47,464 nucleotides of DNA from Clostridia bacterium (lineage in GTDB: Bacteria; Bacillota; Clostridia; Oscillospirales; CAG-272). A program made the position numbers and the translations under genes. Position 1 is the stretch's first letter; each line of letters starts with the position of its first letter. The notes below the pieces were generated by a model. That model saw only the letters and a list, made by a program, of their open reading frames with translations, did not search any database and was not told the DNA's origin. The stretch is from positions 1-47,464 of the forward strand of contig JAFQHD010000074.1 of the NCBI GenBank assembly GCA_017398145.1, in the 5' to 3' direction. Below are positions 32,831 through 39,500 of this stretch, piece by piece.

Positions 32831-33207
32831 TTTCTGTCCTCACAGTATATCTCAATAGCTTCTGCCGCAAATTCGGCAGTTCCATCTCCGTTTTTGTTGA
32901 TATTATTCTTAAATCGTTCGTCACAGACGTACATCTTTCCAAGACCGCAAAGGATCTCGTCGGTACATGTATAATAGTTCTCGGTTATATGTGCCTTAAG
33001 CTTATGTACGAGGTCCTGCGCTTCGACTGTATCGGTTGTAAAACCATTTGACTTGCAATCGGCAAACGCGGCAAATACAGCCATTAAGCCGTTATTGGCA
33101 TCTGCCCATTTTTCCTTTGAATAGTTCTTTGTTTTTTCCGAATGCTCACGGTAAACCTCTGTACCGCCCCAACGCTCACGGGCTTCGAATTTGTAATTGT
33201 TATTCAT
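32827..33207 (-). CDS. Stand-alone TipAS-domain protein
   Basis: 126 residues from ATG 33207 (GAAGGGG upstream). A longer frame starting at 33378 overlaps the DUF1295 gene and is rejected. The sequence is a TipAS domain: ERWGGTEVYREHSEKTKNYSKEKWA, then AHITENYYTCTDEILCGLGKMYV and ERFKNNINKNGDGTAEF. In TipA the domain follows a MerR helix-turn-helix and traps thiopeptide or related antibiotics; here the DNA-binding part is missing. It may act as a drug-sequestering protein, like the short TipAS made by an internal start in Streptomyces. Confidence 0.85.
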   Translation of the reverse strand: MNNNYKFEARERWGGTEVYREHSEKTKNYSKEKWADANNGLMAVFAAFADCKSNGFTTDTVEAQDLVHKLKAHITENYYTCTDEILCGLGKMYVCDERFKNNINKNGDGTAEFAAEAIEIYCEDRK

Positions 33208-33217
33208 ATTAACCCCT

Positions 33218-34072
33218 TCACTTTTTAAAAGGCAGCAGCACTCTCGTCTGCTTTTTATACTCGGCGAAGCCTTCTTTTTTGGACTGTCTGCGGTCTGCCA
33301 TAGGGATGCTGACACAGATGAAGAGCAAGGTGTTGGCAAAGGCTCCTGATAAGAGATACCAGACCGAAGGGCTTGCATAAGCTACAGAAAGACCCACACC
33401 CCACCACATAAGGATCTCGCCGAGATAGTTTGGATGGCGGGAATATGCCCACAGGCCGTGACGGTTAAACGCTGTGTCACGGTGACGTCTGAATCTATGC
33501 ATCTGAATATCTGCTACACCCTGCATTATTGCGGCACAAAAGGAAACGGTGAGAAAAAGTGTGCTCAATGCATTGCCCGACATTCCCTCACGGATAGCAT
33601 ACACCCCGGGCAGGATGCAGCCGTATACCACAAGGGTGGGGACCATATGTATTCCCACAAAATTGATGACGGGATAGAACGCACCCGTCTTTTCCTTAAG
33701 CATAGTATAACGCCAATCCTGATGGGTAAGGTCCCCAAAGGTATACGCCCAGTTTGCGGTCAGTCGTATCGCCCAGAAGGACACAACGAAGAGAAGAAGA
33801 ATACCGAATCCCGTCAGCTCCTTGCCTACGGCAAATGCACAAAGGATCACGGGAGGCTGAACGCTCCAATAGGGATCATAGACCGATGCGTTATTGAAAA
33901 TAAGACTGAATATAAAGGTGACGACCGTTGCCGCCGTATCTGCGATAAGTAAAGACAGCCACCAATCAAGGCTAAGTTCTCGGTAAACAAGTATACCGAT
34001 AACTGCGGCTAATATGTAAACCAGAGTAACGATAACAAAGCTCACCGTACGGTTTTGTTTGAGATTATTCAT
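33218..34072 (-). CDS. DUF1295 / steroid 5-alpha-reductase-like membrane protein
   Basis: 284 residues with six to seven membrane helices. The C-terminal part has RRHRDTAFNRHGLWAYSRHPNYLGEILMWWGVG, the conserved segment shared by DUF1295 and isoprenylcysteine methyltransferase-like proteins (YSRHPNYLGE). It probably reduces or methylates a lipid-like substrate, but no substrate is established. It heads the operon DUF1295-TipAS-GNAT-flavin reductase-deformylase-like and starts 10 bases before TipAS. Confidence 0.88.
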   Translation of the reverse strand: MNNLKQNRTVSFVIVTLVYILAAVIGILVYRELSLDWWLSLLIADTAATVVTFIFSLIFNNASVYDPYWSVQPPVILCAFAVGKELTGFGILLLFVVSFWAIRLTANWAYTFGDLTHQDWRYTMLKEKTGAFYPVINFVGIHMVPTLVVYGCILPGVYAIREGMSGNALSTLFLTVSFCAAIMQGVADIQMHRFRRHRDTAFNRHGLWAYSRHPNYLGEILMWWGVGLSVAYASPSVWYLLSGAFANTLLFICVSIPMADRRQSKKEGFAEYKKQTRVLLPFKK

Positions 34073-34105
34073 AGAGTATTATTATACCTTTCAATGATTT
34101 TCTTG

Positions 34106-34136
34106 AGTATTTCTTCATCTGCCGGGCAGAAATACT
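34106..34136 (-). promoter_or_regulatory. 5'-UTR hairpin of the DUF1295 operon
   Basis: AGTATTTCT pairs with AGAAATACT with a GC-rich loop (CTGCCGGGC region), between the promoter and the DUF1295 start. Without a T run. Confidence 0.35.
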
Positions 34137-34143
34137 TAAAAGT

Positions 34144-34172
34144 ATTGTATCAAAATTTATACCCTATGTCAA
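34144..34172 (-). promoter_or_regulatory. Promoter of the DUF1295-TipAS-GNAT operon
   Basis: Minus strand TTGACA, 17-base spacer, TACAAT. Confidence 0.85.
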
Positions 34173-34187
34173 TCTCTGTTTACTGTG

Positions 34188-34216
34188 TTGAAAATAGTCG
34201 GTATGTGTGTTATAAT
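34188..34216 (+). promoter_or_regulatory. Promoter of the gene at 34263
   Basis: TTGAAA, 17-base spacer, TATAAT; divergent from the preceding promoter, 16 bases between the -35 boxes. Confidence 0.8.
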
Positions 34217-34262
34217 GTACTCGTGATAAATTCGAGCTTTGGCATCGGGAAAGGAGGAGTCT

Positions 34263-35228
34263 ATGTCTTTCAAAAAGGATGAGTTTGTGTCCTACCTTAA
34301 GGCCAAGGGGCTTAAAAGTATACGTACGTATTGCACTTATCTTCGTAAGATAGAACGGGAGCTTAAGGCTGACGTTGACACGGAATTTTGCCGTGACGGC
34401 TGTGCGGCTCTCTGTGAAATTCTTGAATCTAAGCTTCAAGAAAATAAGGTTTCGACCAAAAAGCTATCGGGCGGTAAAGGTTTATATTTAAAGAAAAAGA
34501 AATATAATGCTCTCAGGCAGATGCGTAATTCCCTTAGAAAATACATAGATTTCCGCTCTGTACCCGAGGAAAATCCATCCTTGGTTGACCGTTGGAAAAA
34601 GGACACGATGGTGGGAACGGTACGTGACGGACGTCAGCTTGAATTCATCTTAAAATACAGCGGTTATTATGTTCCCGCTCATTTCATAACCGAGGACAAG
34701 CTGCCGATACGGTATATTGCCCTGCACGAGCAGGGTATCGGAAGCGAGCCCGGGATCCGCCGCTACGGCGAGGTCATGACCGCACAGAAAATCAAGCGCA
34801 GCCGAATCCCCGTGCCTATGAGCCGCGGTAACGGTAACGAGCTGTACTATTATTTCAAGGTGCACCGTTGGGAGGAGCTGCCCCGTGCTATCGATATCCG
34901 TGACACCCACCGCGGTGCTCCTCTTTTTACAAGTAAGTTTCTGCTTGATAACTGTACTCAGTCCTATCAGCTCTTCTCGATATCCTCTGCAGAGGATTTT
35001 CGCCTAATGGCAGCAATAAACAAGGCTTTTGATGATCTGAAAAATGCTAAAGATAAGAACTATTGCGCAGTTTATCCAATAAATAATACCTATACTCTCA
35101 GCGTTTCACAGGGTTACTTCAGCCTTGTTAACGACAAGGGCGAGATAATTGAAAGGATCTCTGTAGGCAGCTTCTCTTACAGACCGAGAGATGGGTTTAA
35201 TAGGTTTAAGAAGGTTATCGGTAAGTAA
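34263..35228 (+). CDS. Unknown protein with recombinase-type SAM-like N-terminus
   Basis: 321 residues from ATG 34263, with AAAGGAGG upstream. The earlier in-frame TTG at 34239 is rejected. Residues 1-95 (FVSYLKAKGLKSIRTYCTYLRKIERE... RQMRNSLRKYIDF) look like the SAM-like core-binding domain of tyrosine recombinases. No catalytic tyrosine-recombinase residues follow. The middle (about 200-265, GNELYYYFKVHRWEELP and FTSKFLLDN) and the C-terminal beta part are unfamiliar. It stands alone between its own promoter and a repeat-family terminator, facing a HipA-like gene. It may belong to a defence or mobile-element system, but I can show no direct evidence. Confidence 0.7.
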   Translation: MSFKKDEFVSYLKAKGLKSIRTYCTYLRKIERELKADVDTEFCRDGCAALCEILESKLQENKVSTKKLSGGKGLYLKKKKYNALRQMRNSLRKYIDFRSVPEENPSLVDRWKKDTMVGTVRDGRQLEFILKYSGYYVPAHFITEDKLPIRYIALHEQGIGSEPGIRRYGEVMTAQKIKRSRIPVPMSRGNGNELYYYFKVHRWEELPRAIDIRDTHRGAPLFTSKFLLDNCTQSYQLFSISSAEDFRLMAAINKAFDDLKNAKDKNYCAVYPINNTYTLSVSQGYFSLVNDKGEIIERISVGSFSYRPRDGFNRFKKVIGK

Positions 35229-35247
35229 TATTTTTTGAGCATAATTC

Positions 35248-35280
35248 AACACCCGACAGGTATATGCCTTTCGGGTGTTT
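35248..35280 (+). terminator. Terminator of the gene at 34263 (repeat-family hairpin)
   Basis: AACACCCGA (35248-35256) pairs with TCGGGTGTT (35271-35279), then TTGTAA. Confidence 0.85.
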
Positions 35281-35306
35281 GTAATATTGTTTCATCAAAC
35301 AGTCAA
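35281..35306 (-). repeat. Tail remnant of the small XRE cassette (third copy)
   Basis: Minus-strand TTGACTGTTTGATGA next to the CACCCGA hairpin matches the end of the XRE gene at 27649 (CCGATTGTTTGATGA, coding RLFDE) and its terminator. The remaining coding part is gone. Confidence 0.6.
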
Positions 35307-35338
35307 GGAAAATAGGTCTGCTGTTGGCAGTAGTGAGA

Positions 35339-36370
35339 TCACATTATTAGCTCATACCTACTCATAACAAGCTCTACGATCTCGGCTGTTCTGACACGCA
35401 TACCAATTTTAGATATAACACCTCGTACCGTATCCTCGGTGATCACGGGAATATACTCACGGTATTCGGGATAGGTGTCTATAAGCTCGCGGAACAGTGT
35501 TATGAGCATATCGCTTGATTTGGGCTTTGATGGATATCCGCGGGAAATGAGTGCCATATTGTTATCATAGTTAGGCGCAAGACCTATAAGCTCACCTGTT
35601 GCCGTGTCTCTCAAAAGTCCGAAATTGTTGGTATGACGGTCGGGGTTAGCTACCACGGTATCCATAAACACGAGCTTTATATAGTCGGGTATCGCTTCGG
35701 GACAAAGCTTTTTCAACGCCTCTATCACATCGGTATAGTCCTCGTTGTCCCCCATAAATGCGGATGCAGGCTCAAAATTCACCGTCGCCGCATCTGTAAA
35801 ATCAAGCGTCCTGATACACTTGTCGCCACGTTCGTACGTCGCCATATTCATATCGAGAGCTTTTCCCAGCTCATAAACAAACAGCTCAGAAAACGCCTCA
35901 TCGTGATTAGCTTTTTTATACATCCACCACTTGCCCTTTTTCAGCTTCCAGCACTTCTCAAAGCTTCCCACATTGGTAAGCTCGGGAGTTCTGGAACGCT
36001 TGCTGTTTGCCGCACGGTTGAAGCTGTCGTAGGTTCCCTTAAGCGCAAGGTTTGAAAAATAATCGTCTGTAAACCTGACATCCTCATATTTAAGCTCAGA
36101 GCCTTCTTCTCTTATCCAATAATTATCGGTTACGGTAGCTCCGTTCACATGGATAACTGTGGATATATCATCCTTTTCGGTAAGACGCAACGCCTTCTTT
36201 AACAGTCTGGAATTGGCTCTGTGGCTGTCGATAGCTCTGGATTCGAGCCACATATCTGCATTGCTTATTCTTCTGAGGAAAAGCGGAAGCAATGCTTCGT
36301 TTTTCACGGTAAGAGTATTATCATTCCATACGGCAACAAGGCTATTGCCGCTTAAAACTTCATAATTCAT
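35339..36370 (-). CDS. HipA-like protein kinase family protein
   Basis: 343 residues. The C-terminal half has the HipA catalytic segment VFMDTVVANPDRHTNNFGLLRD (Asp-Arg-His loop and Asn) and LAPNYDNNMAL (metal-binding Asp). The N-terminal region (SNADMWLESRAIDSHRANSRLLKKALRL) is family-specific and not a HipB. Canonical HipA phosphorylates glutamyl-tRNA synthetase as a persistence toxin, with HipB as antitoxin. No HipB-type gene is adjacent on the same strand, and the small XRE copies nearby are remnants. AGGAGG precedes the start by seven bases. Confidence 0.85.
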   Translation of the reverse strand: MNYEVLSGNSLVAVWNDNTLTVKNEALLPLFLRRISNADMWLESRAIDSHRANSRLLKKALRLTEKDDISTVIHVNGATVTDNYWIREEGSELKYEDVRFTDDYFSNLALKGTYDSFNRAANSKRSRTPELTNVGSFEKCWKLKKGKWWMYKKANHDEAFSELFVYELGKALDMNMATYERGDKCIRTLDFTDAATVNFEPASAFMGDNEDYTDVIEALKKLCPEAIPDYIKLVFMDTVVANPDRHTNNFGLLRDTATGELIGLAPNYDNNMALISRGYPSKPKSSDMLITLFRELIDTYPEYREYIPVITEDTVRGVISKIGMRVRTAEIVELVMSRYELIM

Positions 36371-36401
36371 TTCATTGCCTCCTTTTCTTGGTTATGTAAA
36401 C

Positions 36402-36430
36402 AGTATATCACAAGTATATTTTACAGTCAA
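36402..36430 (-). promoter_or_regulatory. Promoter of the HipA-like gene
   Basis: Minus strand TTGACT, 17-base spacer, TATACT. Confidence 0.75.
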
Positions 36431-36460
36431 TGAAATTTTGTACTTTATTCTATTTAACAC

Positions 36461-36493
36461 AAATCCCCTGCCGAATATTCGGCAGGGGATTTC
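36461..36493 (-). terminator. Terminator of the protease-esterase gene
   Basis: AATCCCCTGCCGAA pairs with TTCGGCAGGGGATT. It lies 11 bases past the stop at 36504. Confidence 0.93.
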
Positions 36494-36503
36494 GTTTGAT
36501 TGA

Positions 36504-39500
36504 TTATTTGAGATCGGTAAAGGATATGGCGGGCATACCGTACGCGTTACAGAGAGTGACCTCTGCGCCGTAGAAGTAGCCGACGTTAGCATTATATCTG
36601 ACACCCAGCAGCTCAAAGGAGCCTGCATCAATGGTGATGGTGTCGCTACCTGTGATTATCATACCCTGATGCTGGATCCATGTGGGAGTACCGTTGTAAT
36701 TTATAAGGATATCAATACCCTTAACATTACCTGAACGGTCGTGGGTGGTAAGTCCGTCACCTACATAGTCCATCTTGATATATGCCTTGCTTGTGCCTTC
36801 GTAGATAACCTCGCGAAGCAGCGGTCCCTGAACGTTATTAAGATCACCTATGCCGAACTTACGGGCTGCAACTATCTCGGAGAGACGGATCGCCTGATGA
36901 TGCTTGATATAAGGATGAACGTTGTTGAACCAGGTCATATCTCTGAAGAGGTCGGAAGTGGAAACTACGTAGCAGTCATCCAGCATTGTAGGAACTATAC
37001 CAAGCTCGCCCTTAACAGCACTTACGTCAAGGAATGCAGGACCGGCAGACTGGTACTGTGTGGGAAGCTCCATCATATAAACGCTGAAGTCGTCGTTACC
37101 GAAGTTAGCACGGAAGTACTCCATAAGCTCGGTAAACATATCGCTGAAGCTGTAGTAATCCTTGCCGTAGGTCAGCTTTGAGTTATACCAGTCAGACTCG
37201 CCCTGATACCAGAGGATACCTGCACAGGAGAAGTTCTTTAAGGGATTGATCATCTGGTTATAGACAAATCTGGTCTTCATTGCGGGGTTGATAAGACCGT
37301 TATAACCAAAGTAATAAGTACCGGTTGCCTCATCGTAGATCTCGTGTCCCCACTTTTCCGCCAGCTCGTTTGGAGCAAAGCAAGCTATGGGAAGTCCTGT
37401 TGCGTCTATCTCGATAACACCAACGGGAACCTCACTCTTGTTGGTCATATTGTATGCAAAAAGGTAACCCAGAGCTGAGAATACCTCCTTACCCATCTCC
37501 TCACGGAAGAGATAGTATATATCGGAAGGCTGCTGATATTTACTGAGTGCCGCGCCTACGTCAGAGGGCTTCTGCCATACTCTGCCGTTGTATACGTCAT
37601 CATAGAGTGTAGGTGTGCCCTGTGCCATAGTGCCTGTAGCACTCTGATAATCGTAGCTGGATATACGGAAGAAACGCATATCGCGGTTATCGTCAAAGTC
37701 GTAAGCAAGCTCGTTGCCCCTGCCGTTAAGGGTGAGGTCAAAGATCTGCTCGCCTAAGCTGTAAAGAACGTTTGACTGACCGATGATATAGTATACGTCA
37801 CCGATAAGAACATCCTTGATAACCGTCTCACCGTCAGCAGAGGTTATTGTCAGATCCTGAGGCTCGGTATTGTAATCGAATGTGTCAGGGAAGGTAACCT
37901 TCCAGTTACCCTCGGCATCAACGGGAGCGGACGCTCTCTTACCGTCAAGCTCAACCACAACGTCACCGCTGTTTGCATCTGCAAAGCCCCATACAGACAG
38001 GGCCTCGTCGCGCTGAAGTATCATATTATCGGTAAAGGCACTTGAAAGCTTTACGTTTGTTGCGGTAGACTCTGCTACCTCTATCTTGGGGATAGCTCTT
38101 GTCTCTGTCTCACCGCAAAGTGTACAGGTCCTTGTTTCAACGCCTTCTGCTTCCTCGGTTGCGGGAGTTGTAACTACCCATTCGCCCCACTCGTGAGCGC
38201 ACTTAGGAAGATCGTCCTCGGTAAGTTCTATAAGATAGAAGTTATAGGACTCGTCGTTATACTGTACCATGAAGCTCCAGCGTCCTGCACGGTCAAGCTC
38301 TACCGTAAGCAGTCCGTCAACGATATCAGCGCTCTTAAGATACTTGGATCCTTCTGCAGCCTTGATAGCGTTAGCAGTTGTATACTTACCGGGAGCATAT
38401 CTTACGATATAGAGATCGTCAAGCTCGCCTATCGTGATCTTGTTGCCGTCCTGAACGAATGCAGGAACCTTCTTTGCTACGTTGTAATAGTAGAAGTGTT
38501 TGTAGCCGTTGTTAAATTCAACTACTACAGTTACCTCACCCTCTTCTCTGTACTGGATCATATAAGACTCTGCGTTCTTAATATCACTCTTGTTGGAGAA
38601 GTTACGAACGTCTGCGGCCTTCTTGATATCGCCTACAGAGGTATAATGACCATATGCGGTACGGATGATCTTGATATCGGGAATATTAGATACTGTCAGC
38701 TGAAGTCCGTTTTCACTGAACTCGGGGTAGTCAACTGTAATATCGTGATGAATTAAATCAAAACTACCGTCATTGTATCTGATAAGAATGGTATAAGGAC
38801 CGGGGTTAGTAAGAGTATAGCTGAAATCGTGGGTGGTCTTTGCATACAGGTCAAGCTTGTTTTTGGATGCCTGATACTTGAAGCCTGTGAAGGGCTTGAT
38901 CTCATTATAACTGCCAAATATACCCTCTGCGATCCATATATCCTTATAATTATCCGCATAGTCCTTAATGGTGAGCTTAACACCGTAGGATTCTACATAA
39001 GGTGTGATATCATTAACATCTGCATAGAGGAAGTAGCCTGTACCGTCGTTTGTTCTTACCCAGAAGGTGTAACTTCCCATCCAGGGCAGATCGTAGGTAA
39101 ATATACCGTCAGCGGTATACTTAGCAACCGTTGCGGCATCAAGAGTAACGTTACGCTCTGCTGCCTTTATCTCGGAACCTGTTGTATAGGTTCCTATTGC
39201 AAATCTTATTTCCTTGATGTCTGTAATGTTATCAAGAGTAATTGTATAGTTATTTACATCAACTATAGCCGGATCGGTGGAGAGTTTGGGGATCTCTCTT
39301 GTTTCGGTAGCTCCGCAGCCGCGACGGCATTCTCTTGTTTCAACGCCTGCTTCTGTCTCGGTTGCTTCCTTGGTTACGACCCAATCCTTCCATACGTGAC
39401 CGAGAGCTGCAATAGCTTCGGTATATGTATCTCCACAGTTTGCACAGGTAAAGGTCTTGACTCCGTCCTCGGTACATGTAGGAACAGTTGTGGTACTGCC

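Noticed and set aside
32827-33378. Longer start for the TipAS protein
   Set aside because: The extra 57 residues overlap the DUF1295 coding region in another frame and have no domain similarity; ATG 33207 has a ribosome binding site and begins the domain.
35248-35340. Third XRE copy as a functional gene
   Set aside because: Only about 26 bases of the coding end remain.
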